Shown: one piece after another, positions 50,943 to 59,793 of the stretch
Position numbering within the stretch: the stretch's first letter is position 1
Layout of the letters: each line of letters begins with the position of its first letter
NCBI RefSeq assembly: GCF_015999245.1
Contig: NZ_JAEAMR010000022.1
Coordinates: 225,024 to 285,714 of the forward strand
Origin: Streptomyces sp. AV19
Lineage (GTDB): Bacteria; Actinomycetota; Actinomycetes; Streptomycetales; Streptomycetaceae
Length of the DNA stretch: 60,691 nt
Direction: 5' to 3'
Program-made: the position numbers and the translations under genes
The notes under the pieces: generated by a model
What the model was told of the DNA's origin: nothing
Database searches by the model: none
Seen by the model: only the letters and a program-made list of their open reading frames with translations

Positions 50943-51500
50943 ATGCCTGCCACCACACTCGACGCGAACACCGCGCTCATCCTCATCGATCTCCAGAAGG
51001 GCATCACCGCCCTGCCCACCCTCCACCCGGCCGACGGGATCGTCGCCCGCGGGGCCGAGCTGGCCGCCGCCTTCCGCGCCAAGGGGCTGCCGGTCGCCCT
51101 CGTCAACGTCGCCGGCGGCGCGCCCGGCCGCACCGAGGCACCGCTCGGCCCCGGCGGGGAGTACCCGCCCGACTTCGCCGAGCTGCGCCCCGAGCTCGGC
51201 CGCCGGGAGGACGACATCCTCGTCACCAAACGCACCTGGGGCGCCTTCCACGGCACGGACCTGGACGAGCGGCTGCGCCGCCGGGGCGTCACCCAGGTCG
51301 TGATCGGCGGGATCGCCACCGCCTTCGGCGTGGAGTCCACGGCCCGCGCCGCGCACGAGCACGGCTACCACGTGACGGTGGCGACCGACGCGGTCACCGA
51401 CATGGACGCGGAGCTGCACCGCGTGGCCGTGGAGAAGGTCTTCCCGGTACTGGGCGAGACCGACACCACGGCCAACATCCTGGCGCTGCTGGACCGTTGA
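50943..51500 (+). CDS. Isochorismatase-fold hydrolase lacking the catalytic Cys
   Basis: 185 residues. The fold's D16 (LILIDLQKG) and K96 (VTKRTWGAFHGTDLD) are present. Where cysteine hydrolases have a nucleophile Cys, this protein has G129 (GGIATAFG-VEST). Isochorismatases such as EntB and PhzD, as recalled, also lack the Cys. So an ether/vinyl-ether hydrolysis rather than amide hydrolysis is plausible. It is divergent from the nitrilase gene. No siderophore or phenazine genes are nearby. Confidence 0.86.
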   Translation: MPATTLDANTALILIDLQKGITALPTLHPADGIVARGAELAAAFRAKGLPVALVNVAGGAPGRTEAPLGPGGEYPPDFAELRPELGRREDDILVTKRTWGAFHGTDLDERLRRRGVTQVVIGGIATAFGVESTARAAHEHGYHVTVATDAVTDMDAELHRVAVEKVFPVLGETDTTANILALLDR

Positions 51501-51512
51501 CCCCCAGGGCCG

Positions 51513-53318
51513 CTACCCCGGCCGCACCACCATCGCCGAACCGCCGCCGCGCCGCGTCTTCTCGGCCGCGGCCAGCCAGCGCCCGTCCGGCAGCCGCTGC
51601 ACGCCGGTGGCCGCGCCGATCTCCGGGCTGAGCTTGAAGACGTGGCCCTTGGCCTCCAGTTGCCGGCGCACCGTGCCGTCCCACAGGGCCTGTTCCAGGT
51701 CGGTCGTCGCGCCGTTGCGCTGGCTGGCACGCGGCGCGGCGATCGCGTCGGCCAGCGGCATGCCGCGGTCCACGTGGTTGAGCAGGGTCTGCAGGGCGGT
51801 GGTGATGATCGTCGAGCCGCCGGGCGAGCCGACCGCGAAGGCGAACCGGCCGTGGTCGAGGACGATCGTCGGCGCGATGGACGAGCGCGGCCGCTTGCCC
51901 GGCCCCGGCAGGTTGGGGTCGTGGACGCCGGGGGTGACCGGGGTGAAGGAGAAGTCGGTCAGCTCGTTGTTGAGCAGGAACCCGCGGCCGGGCACGGTGA
52001 TGCCGCTGCCGCCCCACTGTTCGAGGGTGAAGGTGTAGGCGACGACGTTGCCCCACCGGTCCGCGGTCGTCAGGTGGGTGGTCTGCTGCCCCTCGTACGG
52101 CGTGGGCGCGGCCCGGCCCGTCGTCGCGCAGGGCGCGGGGTGCCGGGGGTCGCCGGGGGCGAGGGGGCTGGTGAGCGCCCGGTCGTCCTTGAGGAGACAG
52201 GCGCGCGAGGCGGCGTACCGCTTGGACGTCAGGGCGGCGGTGGGCACCTTCTCGAAGGCCGGGTCGCCGACCCAGCGGTTGCGGTCGGCGAAGGCGATGC
52301 GGCTGGCCTCCAGGTACCGGTGCAGGTAGGTGGCCTTGTCCACCCGGCGCAGGTCGCCCTTCTTCTCCAGGACGTTGAGCGCCTCGGCGACGGTCGTGCC
52401 GCCGGAGGACGAGGGGCCCGGCCCGTAGACGTCGAGGCCGCGGTAGGTGGTGTGCGTCGGCGCGGGCCGTTCGAGCGTGTACGCGCGCAGGTCCCGTCCG
52501 GTCAGGTCGCCGGAGCGCACCACGCGCGAAGTGCCGTGCGCGACGGGGGGTTTGCGGACGGTCGAGACGATGTCGCGCCCCAGCTCGCCCCGGTAGACCG
52601 CGCCGACGCCCTTCCTGCCCAGGAGTTCGTAGGTGCGGGCGAGGTCGGGGTTCCTGAGCGTCGAGCCGACGGCCGGGAGCCTGCCGCCGGGCAGGAACAG
52701 CCGGGCGGAGTCCGGGAAGTCGCGGAAGCGCTTCTCGTTGTCGGCGGTCATCTGCCGGAAGGTGGCGTCGACGGTGAAGCCCTTGCGGGCCAGCCGCTCG
52801 GCGGGCCGGAGCACCTGGGCGAGCGGTCTGCTGCCCCAGGAGCGCAGGGCCGCGTCCCAGGTGGCGGGCGCGCCGGGGACGCCGACGCTCCGGCCGCTGG
52901 TGACGGCCTCGTCGAAGGGGATGGGCCGCCCCTTCTCGACGAAGAGGTTCCGGCCGGCGCTGAGGGGGGCGCGCTCGCGGCCGCCTATCGTGAGGACCTT
53001 GTGGTCCTTCGCGCGGTAGTGGACGAGGTAGCCGCCCCCGCCGATGCCGCCCGAGTACGGCTCGGTGACGCCGAGCGCGGCGGCGGTGGCCACCGCCGCG
53101 TCCACGGCGTTGCCCCCGCCCCTGAGCACCTCGATGCCGGCCGCCGACGCATCGGCATCGACGCTCGCCACGGCGCCGCCGCGGCCGGTGGCGAGCGGTG
53201 ACTTCGCGGGTGCGCCCGACGCGCCCTGGGCGGCGGCCGGCACGGTCCCCAGCCCGGCCATCAGCGCGGCGGACGCGCAGAGGACGGTCAGCCGGCGGGG
53301 TCCTGGCGGTCTTGCCAT
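51513..53318 (-). CDS. ggt: Secreted gamma-glutamyltransferase
   Basis: 601 residues with a Sec signal (RRLTVLCASAALMAGLGTVPAAAQG). It hydrolyses or transfers gamma-glutamyl groups of glutathione and analogues. The proenzyme cleaves itself before the nucleophile T413 in EGQQ-T-T-HLTTADRWGNVV. The oxyanion and substrate motifs GGIGGGGYLVHY, GPGPSSSGGTTVAEALNVL and GSPGGSTIITT are conserved. It converges with the isochorismatase-like gene. No glutathione metabolism is expected in Streptomyces, so poly-gamma-glutamyl peptides or scavenging are likelier roles. Confidence 0.95.
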   Translation of the reverse strand: MARPPGPRRLTVLCASAALMAGLGTVPAAAQGASGAPAKSPLATGRGGAVASVDADASAAGIEVLRGGGNAVDAAVATAAALGVTEPYSGGIGGGGYLVHYRAKDHKVLTIGGRERAPLSAGRNLFVEKGRPIPFDEAVTSGRSVGVPGAPATWDAALRSWGSRPLAQVLRPAERLARKGFTVDATFRQMTADNEKRFRDFPDSARLFLPGGRLPAVGSTLRNPDLARTYELLGRKGVGAVYRGELGRDIVSTVRKPPVAHGTSRVVRSGDLTGRDLRAYTLERPAPTHTTYRGLDVYGPGPSSSGGTTVAEALNVLEKKGDLRRVDKATYLHRYLEASRIAFADRNRWVGDPAFEKVPTAALTSKRYAASRACLLKDDRALTSPLAPGDPRHPAPCATTGRAAPTPYEGQQTTHLTTADRWGNVVAYTFTLEQWGGSGITVPGRGFLLNNELTDFSFTPVTPGVHDPNLPGPGKRPRSSIAPTIVLDHGRFAFAVGSPGGSTIITTALQTLLNHVDRGMPLADAIAAPRASQRNGATTDLEQALWDGTVRRQLEAKGHVFKLSPEIGAATGVQRLPDGRWLAAAEKTRRGGGSAMVVRPG

Positions 53319-53397
53319 GGTGCCTCCCTGTCGTCGAAGAGGCCCGTGACCCTACTCGCCGGGCAGCTCATACGACAGGGCGCGACACGGCTCCGGT

Positions 53398-54291
53398 TCA
53401 GCGACCGCGCGCCTGGGTGATGACCGGCTGGGCCATGGCCCGCTCGCCGTCGGCGTTCGGGTGGAAGGGCACGGCCGGACGCGTGGGCTGCGCGCCCTCG
53501 ATCCAGCGGTCCGCCTCCGGCTTGCAGACGTCGTGGCCGACGGTGGCGCGGTAGGTGTCGGCGTACCGGACGTGGGCCTTGCGCGCCTGCTGCCGGAGCA
53601 TCGTGTTGAGCTTCTTCTCGGTGTCGCGCAGGTAGGGGACGTCCCCGGCGGCGATCGGCACGGAGGGGAAGCAGCCCACGCCGTCGTCCGGCATGATCGC
53701 CGGGTAGCCGGCGAGCACGACGCGGGCGTGCGGGGCCTTCCGGTGCACGGCCTTCAGCACCTTGGCGATCTTGGGTGCGGTGTCGGCGATGCGCTTGTTG
53801 AGCAGGTCGCCGCCGTCGGCGCCGGTGTACTGCTTGCGGCAGGGGGCGCCGGCCGGGTCGGAGACGGAGAGCTGGGCGCAGGCGCCGATGATCTCGCCGA
53901 AGCCGATGTCGTTGCCGCCGATGCCGATGGTGACCAGCTTGGTGTTCGTGCCGAGGGCGTCGAGCTGGGGCGGGTTGGCACCCTGCGCGCGCCAGAAGTC
54001 GTCGGTCTTCGCACCGCTGCAGCTGACGTCCTTGAAGGACTTCTGGTGCAGGGCCTTCGCCGTCAGCGACGGGTAGTTGACGCTGGAGCGGGCGCAGTCG
54101 CCGCCGCTCTGCCGCGGGACGCCCGGCGCGGAGGTGTACGAGTCGCCGAGGGCGACGTAGCGCTCGCCGACGCCCTGACCGGCGGACGCGGTCGCGGGGG
54201 CGGCGGCACCGGCCGCCAGGGCCGTGGCCGCGCCGACCGCGGCCAGTGCCTTTCCGTATCGCCCGCCGTGCGCGCGTGCCTCTGCCGCCAC
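53398..54291 (-). CDS. Secreted SGNH/GDSL-family hydrolase (lipase/esterase)
   Basis: 297 residues. A signal peptide (KALAAVGAATALAAGAAAPATASA) ends near residue 37. The SGNH blocks are S51 in ALGDSYTSAPG, G in CSGAKTDD, N in GIGGNDIGFGE and H in PFHPNADGERAM. Three Cys pairs (CARSS, VSCSG, ACAQ, PCRKQ, GCFPS, DVCKP) match the extracellular Streptomyces esterase type. GTG 54291 follows GGAGGATCAG. It cleaves ester bonds, probably of lipids. Substrate range unknown. Confidence 0.92.
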   Translation of the reverse strand: MAAEARAHGGRYGKALAAVGAATALAAGAAAPATASAGQGVGERYVALGDSYTSAPGVPRQSGGDCARSSVNYPSLTAKALHQKSFKDVSCSGAKTDDFWRAQGANPPQLDALGTNTKLVTIGIGGNDIGFGEIIGACAQLSVSDPAGAPCRKQYTGADGGDLLNKRIADTAPKIAKVLKAVHRKAPHARVVLAGYPAIMPDDGVGCFPSVPIAAGDVPYLRDTEKKLNTMLRQQARKAHVRYADTYRATVGHDVCKPEADRWIEGAQPTRPAVPFHPNADGERAMAQPVITQARGR

Positions 54292-54386
54292 CTGATCCTC
54301 CGTTTGATCGTCCGATGATTGCCGACAGACTGACCACCGGGTTATCTCCTGTCAATCTCGGCGGCGCCCCGAGACCCCTCCGGGTT

Positions 54387-54409
54387 AATTGGAGTCTCAG
54401 ATACCAATT
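54387..54409 (+). promoter_or_regulatory. NsrR operator before nsrR
   Basis: AATTGGAGTCT-C-AGATACCAATT is an 11-1-11 inverted repeat (9 of 11 positions match). TAGGCT at 54413-54418 would start transcription at the nsrR GTG (54425), giving a leaderless mRNA. The arms share TCT-C-AGAT with the hmp site. Confidence 0.85.
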
Positions 54410-54424
54410 GGTTAGGCTGGTGCC

Positions 54425-54871
54425 GTGCGACTGACCAAGAGCACCGACATCGCCCTGCGCATCGCCATGCGCCTGGCGGTGGCGGACGACACCGAGGCCG
54501 CGCCGACCACCCGCGAGGTGGCGGCCGCGATGGGCGTGCCGTACACGCACGCGGCCAAGGTGGTCAGCCGCCTGACGCACCTGGGCGTCGTCGAGGCCCG
54601 CCGGGGCCGGGGCGGCGGGCTCGCGCTCACCACCGCCGGACTCACAGGCTCGCTCGGCCGGCTGGTGCGGGAGCTGGAGGGATCCGGTGACGTCGTCGGC
54701 TGCGAGGACGACCCGCCGTGCCCGCTGCGGGCGGCCTGCCGGCTGCGCGGCGCGCTGCGCGAGGCGCAGGAGGCGTTCTTCGCCCATCTCGATCCGCTGA
54801 CCGTGCAGGACCTGGTCGGACGTCCGACCGGACCGGTCCTGCTGAGCCTGACCGGCCGCCCGGAGGGCTGA
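54425..54871 (+). CDS. nsrR: NO-sensing [4Fe-4S] repressor NsrR (Rrf2 family)
   Basis: 148 residues. The Rrf2 winged HTH (TKSTDIALRIAMRLAV...TREVAAAMGVPYTHAAKVVSRL) is followed by C93, C99 and C105. Together with D8 these are exactly the cluster-ligand positions recalled for S. coelicolor NsrR. The [4Fe-4S] form binds DNA and nitrosylation releases it. It overlaps its own operator region and precedes hmp by 118 nt. GTG 54425 is chosen because it makes D8 fall at the ligand position. Confidence 0.95.
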   Translation: MRLTKSTDIALRIAMRLAVADDTEAAPTTREVAAAMGVPYTHAAKVVSRLTHLGVVEARRGRGGGLALTTAGLTGSLGRLVRELEGSGDVVGCEDDPPCPLRAACRLRGALREAQEAFFAHLDPLTVQDLVGRPTGPVLLSLTGRPEG

Positions 54872-54921
54872 CCGGGCCACTGTGAACCGCCGCCCGCGAG
54901 GGCGGCATACGCACACCAGAA

Positions 54922-54944
54922 AATACGAATCTCAGATGCGCATT
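54922..54944 (+). promoter_or_regulatory. NsrR operator before hmp
   Basis: AATACGAATCT-C-AGATGCGCATT is an 11-1-11 inverted repeat with 9 of 11 matches and the same TCT-C-AGAT centre as the nsrR site. It lies 46 nt before the hmp start and should repress it in the absence of NO. Confidence 0.85.
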
Positions 54945-54989
54945 TTGGCATCCGGGATGTGAACCGCGAACGACCGCAAGGAGCCGCCG

Positions 54990-56165
54990 ATGCTGTCCCC
55001 GAAGTCGACCGAGATCGTCCGTGCCACGCTGCCCGCCGTGGGCGGAGCCGTCGGGGAGATCACCCCGCTCTTCTACGAGAAGCTCTTCGCCGACCGGCCG
55101 GAGCTGCTGCGCGATCTGTTCAACCGCGGCAACCAGGCCGTCGGCAGCCAGCAGCGGGCGCTCGCGGGCGCGATCGCCGCCTTCGCGGTGTCCCTGGTCG
55201 AGCACCCGGACGCCCATCCGGTCACGATGCTCTCGCGCATCGCGCACAAGCACGCCTCGCTCGGCATCACCGCCGACCAGTACCCACTGGTGCACCGGCA
55301 CCTCTTCGCCGCGATAGCCGAGGTGCTGGGCGAGGCGGTCACCCCCGAGGTGGCGGCCGCCTGGGACGAGGTCTACTGGCTGATGGCCAACGCCCTGATC
55401 GAGCTGGAGACCCGGCTCTACGCACGGGCCGGCGTCCCGGCCGGGGACGTCTTCACCCCCTGCCGCGTCGTCGCCCGCCGGGCGGAGACCGCCGACGTCA
55501 CCACGTTCGTCGTCCGTCCGCTCGACGGCGGCCCGGCGCCGGAGGCCCGGCCGGGCCAGTACGTCTCCGTCCAGGTCGCGCTCCCCGACGGCACCCGGCA
55601 GATCCGCCAGTACAGCCTCTCCGGCCACCCCGAGGGCGCCCTCCAGTTCTCCGTCAAGCGCGACGGGGAGGTCTCCCGCCACCTGCACGACCACGTCGGC
55701 CAGGACGACGTGCTGACGGTCGGCGTCCCGTTCGGCGATGTCGTCCTGGACGACGGCGACGCGCCGCTGCTCCTCGCCTCGGCCGGGATCGGCTGCACGC
55801 CGATGCAGGGCATGCTCGCGCACCTGGTGGCGACGGCGTCCGAGCGGCGGGTCATCGCCGTGCACGCCGACCGCAGCGAGACGGACCACGCGTTCCGCGA
55901 CGATCTGCCGTTGCTGGTGGGGAAGTTGGCACGGGCGGAGGCGCACGTGTGGTACGAGCGGCCGACGGGCCCGTGGCCGGCCGAACGGACCGGGTACGCG
56001 GACCTGTCCACGCTGGACGTCCCCGCGGGGACGGTGGCGTATCTGTGCGGGCCGTTGCCGTTCATGCGGATGGCACGACAGCAGCTGCTGACGGCGGGGG
56101 TCGCGGCGGCGGACATCCACTACGAGGTGTTCGGCCCGGACCTGTGGCTGGGGGCGGAGGAGTAG
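54990..56165 (+). CDS. hmp: Flavohemoglobin, nitric oxide dioxygenase
   Basis: 391 residues. It converts NO and O2 to nitrate with NADPH. The globin part (1-140) has the proximal His in AHKHASLGI (about H88). The reductase part has the FAD motif RQYSLS (about 210), the NAD motif ASAGIGCTPMQGML and the C-terminal YEVFGP. ATG 54990 follows AAGGAG. Under NsrR control through the operator at 54922, it forms a classical nitrosative stress circuit. Length is typical. Confidence 0.95.
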   Translation: MLSPKSTEIVRATLPAVGGAVGEITPLFYEKLFADRPELLRDLFNRGNQAVGSQQRALAGAIAAFAVSLVEHPDAHPVTMLSRIAHKHASLGITADQYPLVHRHLFAAIAEVLGEAVTPEVAAAWDEVYWLMANALIELETRLYARAGVPAGDVFTPCRVVARRAETADVTTFVVRPLDGGPAPEARPGQYVSVQVALPDGTRQIRQYSLSGHPEGALQFSVKRDGEVSRHLHDHVGQDDVLTVGVPFGDVVLDDGDAPLLLASAGIGCTPMQGMLAHLVATASERRVIAVHADRSETDHAFRDDLPLLVGKLARAEAHVWYERPTGPWPAERTGYADLSTLDVPAGTVAYLCGPLPFMRMARQQLLTAGVAAADIHYEVFGPDLWLGAEE

Positions 56166-56177
56166 GGGGCGGCAGGG

Positions 56178-56384
56178 TCCTCGAGCGCCGGACGGGCCGA
56201 GTACGACCCGGGCTGTACAACTGGCGCGGGCGCGCACTTCAGCCCGTCCGGCGCCCAAGGACGAGCGGCGAAGCCGCGATACGGGGTCCGGGGCGGAGCC
56301 CCGCAACCACCGCGCGGAGCGCGGTGGTTGCGGGGCTCCGCGCGGTGGTTGCGGGGCTCCGGAAGAAACGGTGAAAGGGCGGGG
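56178..56384. repeat. Dispersed repeat, copy 4, with a 21-bp perfect hairpin
   Basis: Contains TCCTCGAGCGCCGGACGGGC (56178) and an inverted relative at 56240-56261. It also holds the core GAAACGGTGAAAGGGCGGGG at 56365-56384. Between them a 21-bp arm (56295-56315) pairs perfectly with 56319-56339, loop GGA, and the right arm is repeated exactly at 56340-56360. It separates convergent hmp and gluD and probably terminates both. Confidence 0.85.
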
Positions 56385-56397
56385 CGGGGCAGAACTC

Positions 56398-57261
56398 CTA
56401 CCGATGCCCCGCCGGCCCGGGCAACAGCGTCCCCGGCTCCGCCGGAGCCACCTCCACCGCCCGCGTCTTCAGGCTCCGCCGCTCCCTCTTCGCCACCCAC
56501 GTCGCGAACCACGACAGCAACATGCACATCCCGATGTACACCGGAGAAATGATCATGACGACGGGAATGAACGGCAACCCGTAGTCCAGATTCCCCGCGA
56601 TCAGCTTCCCCGCGTGCAGGAACTCCTCATAGGTGATCAGGAACCCCAGCGACGTGTCCTTGAGCGCCACGACCAGCTGACTGATGATCGTCGGCAGCAT
56701 CGCCCGCACCGCCTGCGGCACCAGCACGTGCACCATGACCTGCGACTTGTGCAGGCCCAGCGCGTACGCCGCCTCCCGCTGGCCGCGGTCGACGGAGTCC
56801 ACGCCCGTGCGGAAGACCTCCGCGAGGACCGACCCGTTGTAGAGCGTGAGCCCCGTGACGAGCGCGGGCAACGGCTGGACCTTGAGGGCGACGAAGACGA
56901 AGAAGATCATCACCAGCACGGGCATCGCCCGGAAGAACTCGACCAGCACGGTCGCCACCCACCGCACGGGCCGGTGGTCGGAGAGCCGCCCCACGGCGAG
57001 GACAGCGCCCAGGGCCAGCGACAGCACCGCCGCGAACCCGAAGGCCCGCAGTGTGTTGGCGAGCCCGCGCAGCAGCATCTCCTGAATGCCCTTGTATTCG
57101 AAGGGAGTCCACTTCTGCGCCGTGAACTGACCGGTGTCGAAGAGGAGATACAGGACCCAGCCGATCAGGGCGAGGATGGCGGCCGTGGCCAGGAACCCGT
57201 AGAGCCGGTGCCGGCGCCGGGCCAGCGGGCCGGGGACGTCGTACAGGGCGGTGCCGGTCAT
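56398..57261 (-). CDS. gluD: Amino acid ABC transporter permease GluD-type
   Basis: 287 residues and about five helices. The permease EAA loop appears in REAAYALGLHKSQVMVHVLVPQAVRAMLPTIISQLVVALKDTS. The N-terminal 30 residues are cytoplasmic, and a C-terminal tail follows the last helix. It forms the second membrane subunit of a polar amino acid (glutamate-type) importer with GluC. ATG 57261 overlaps the gluC stop by 4 nt. Confidence 0.9.
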   Translation of the reverse strand: MTGTALYDVPGPLARRRHRLYGFLATAAILALIGWVLYLLFDTGQFTAQKWTPFEYKGIQEMLLRGLANTLRAFGFAAVLSLALGAVLAVGRLSDHRPVRWVATVLVEFFRAMPVLVMIFFVFVALKVQPLPALVTGLTLYNGSVLAEVFRTGVDSVDRGQREAAYALGLHKSQVMVHVLVPQAVRAMLPTIISQLVVALKDTSLGFLITYEEFLHAGKLIAGNLDYGLPFIPVVMIISPVYIGMCMLLSWFATWVAKRERRSLKTRAVEVAPAEPGTLLPGPAGHR

Positions 57262-57902
57262 CGGGCCACTCCCCACCGCTTCTCCAGCACGTTGAAGACC
57301 GCGCTGATGGTCAGGGTCACGATCAGATAGCCGACCGCGATCCAGATGAAGGTCCAGATGATGCTGTAGCCGAGCTCGTTGAGCGTCTTGTACGTGCCGA
57401 GGAGCTCGGTCACGCTGAACGAACCCGCGATCGCCGAGTTCTTGGCGAGGGCGATGAGCGTGGAGCCGACCGGCGGGATGACGGAGCGGAACGCCTGCGG
57501 CAGCACGATCGCCCCCAGGGTCTGGCTGAACGTCATGCCCAGGCTGCGCGCGGCCTCGCCCTGCCCGACGGGCACCGTGTTGATGCCCGAGCGCACGGCC
57601 TCGCAGATGAAGGCCGAGGTGTAGCAGCCCAGCGCGAGGACGGCGAAGAGCTGGAAGGGCAGCGCGACGCCGAACCGCGGCAGCCCCAGCACCACCGCGA
57701 AGAACAGCAGCGTCAGCGGCGTGTTGCGCAGCACGGTGACCCACACGGTGCCGAAGGCGCGCAGCGAGGCGACGGGCGCGACGCGGAAAGCGGCCATCAG
57801 GAAGCCGAGGACGAGGGCCAGCACCGAGGCGTACACGGTGAGCTCGACGGTGCCGAGCAGCCCCTTGCCGTACCGCGAGAGGTTGTCGGTCAGGACGTTC
57901 AC
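57258..57902 (-). CDS. gluC: Amino acid ABC transporter permease GluC-type
   Basis: 214 residues. It is a permease of the HisMQ type with the EAA loop GQGEAARSLGMTFSQTLGAIVLPQAFRSVIPPVGSTLIALAKNSAIAGS. GTG 57902 is behind GGAGG and overlaps the gluB stop by 4 nt (GTGA). It is part of a four-gene importer, and the order gluA-gluB-gluC-gluD matches the well-known actinobacterial glutamate system. Confidence 0.9.
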   Translation of the reverse strand: MNVLTDNLSRYGKGLLGTVELTVYASVLALVLGFLMAAFRVAPVASLRAFGTVWVTVLRNTPLTLLFFAVVLGLPRFGVALPFQLFAVLALGCYTSAFICEAVRSGINTVPVGQGEAARSLGMTFSQTLGAIVLPQAFRSVIPPVGSTLIALAKNSAIAGSFSVTELLGTYKTLNELGYSIIWTFIWIAVGYLIVTLTISAVFNVLEKRWGVAR

Positions 57903-58813
57903 GCGGACCTCCCGGTGCCGTAGCGGTCGACGGCGGGCGGCTTCGGCGCGGGCACACCGGACAGGCCGAGGGTGGCGTCGTACGCCTTCTTCCAGTCGCC
58001 GTTCTTCTCGTGCGCCTCGATGGCGTCGTCGAGGGCGAGGCGCAGCGCGGTGTCCCCGCGCGGGACGCCGATGCCGTACGGCTCCTTGGAGAACGGCTTC
58101 CCGGCGAGCTTGAGTTCGTCCGGCGCCTTGGCGGCGAAGCCCATGAGGATGGTGTCGTCGGTGGTGACGGCGGCGACCTGGAGGCTGAGGAGGTTGTCGA
58201 CACAGATCGAGTACGTGTCGTAGGCGACGGCGACGGCCCTGGGGTAGTCCTGCTGGAGCCGGCGCAGCGGGGTGGAGCCGGCGACGGAGCAGACCCGTTT
58301 GCCGGCCAGGTCCTGCGGGCCGTGGATGTCGTTCTCGTCCTTGCGGACGAGCAGCGACTGGCCGGCGATGTAGTACGGCCCGGCGAAGCCGACCTGCTTC
58401 TTGCGCAGGTCGTTGATGGTGTAAGTGCCGACGTAGTAGTCGATCTGGCCGTTCTGGAGGGCGGTTTCGCGGTTGGCGGAGGCGATGGTGCGGTAGGCGA
58501 GCGTCCTGGGGTCGAAGCCGAGCGAGGCGGACATCATCTTGGCGATCTCGATGTCGAAGCCGGAGTAGACGTTGGTGGCGGGGTCCTTCTCGCCCAGGTA
58601 GGGCTGGTCCTCCTTGACTCCGACGGTCAGATGGCCGCGGCCCTTGGCGGCGCGCCAGGTGGGCGAGTCGGGCAGCTGGAACCCGGTGTCCACCGTGTAG
58701 GCGGGCAGGCTCTCGGGCTTGGGGCCCTTGACGGGCGGGCTGCCCTCCCGGCCGCAGGCGGCGGCGAGGAGGGCGACGGCGGTCAAGGCCAGTGCGGCGA
58801 TGCGGCGTTGCAT
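57899..58813 (-). CDS. gluB: Glutamate-type ABC transporter solute-binding lipoprotein
   Basis: 304 residues. A lipoprotein signal (ALTAVALLAAAC) gives lipidation at Cys20. The periplasmic-binding fold (SBP family 3) is clear: LTVGVKEDQPYLGEKDPATNVYSGFDIEIAKMMSASLGFD and the RTIASANRETALQNGQIDYYVGTYTIND ligand loop. It captures polar amino acids (probably Glu/Asp/Gln) outside the membrane. It starts 15 nt after the gluA stop. No enzymatic motif. Confidence 0.93.
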   Translation of the reverse strand: MQRRIAALALTAVALLAAACGREGSPPVKGPKPESLPAYTVDTGFQLPDSPTWRAAKGRGHLTVGVKEDQPYLGEKDPATNVYSGFDIEIAKMMSASLGFDPRTLAYRTIASANRETALQNGQIDYYVGTYTINDLRKKQVGFAGPYYIAGQSLLVRKDENDIHGPQDLAGKRVCSVAGSTPLRRLQQDYPRAVAVAYDTYSICVDNLLSLQVAAVTTDDTILMGFAAKAPDELKLAGKPFSKEPYGIGVPRGDTALRLALDDAIEAHEKNGDWKKAYDATLGLSGVPAPKPPAVDRYGTGRSA

Positions 58814-58828
58814 GCGTCGTCACCCCGC

Positions 58829-59572
<744 letters not shown>

Positions 59573-59719
59573 GCTCAGCCCAACTCACTCTCGCCCTGTC
59601 CCGTCCCGGCCGGTCGGAGCAACCTATCCAGCACGTCAGGGACATCACCGACGACACGCGTGCATCGGGTGATTCCGGCGGCAATCACCCGCTCGTCCCC
59701 GCGCCCACCTCGGGGTTTC

Positions 59720-59753
59720 CTAGGTACACAGACCCAGCCTGGGTACCTAGCCT
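59720..59753 (+). promoter_or_regulatory. Candidate GntR operator and promoter
   Basis: CTAGGTAC (59720-59727) and GTACCTAG (59743-59750) form an exact inverted pair with a 15-bp spacer. TAGCCT (59748-59753) could be a -10 for the GntR gene. It lies in the divergent region between gluA and the regulator, so it may control both. Confidence 0.7.
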
Positions 59754-59793
59754 GTGGGTCCGGATGGGGGAACGCGGGGGAAGGGAGCCCGGA

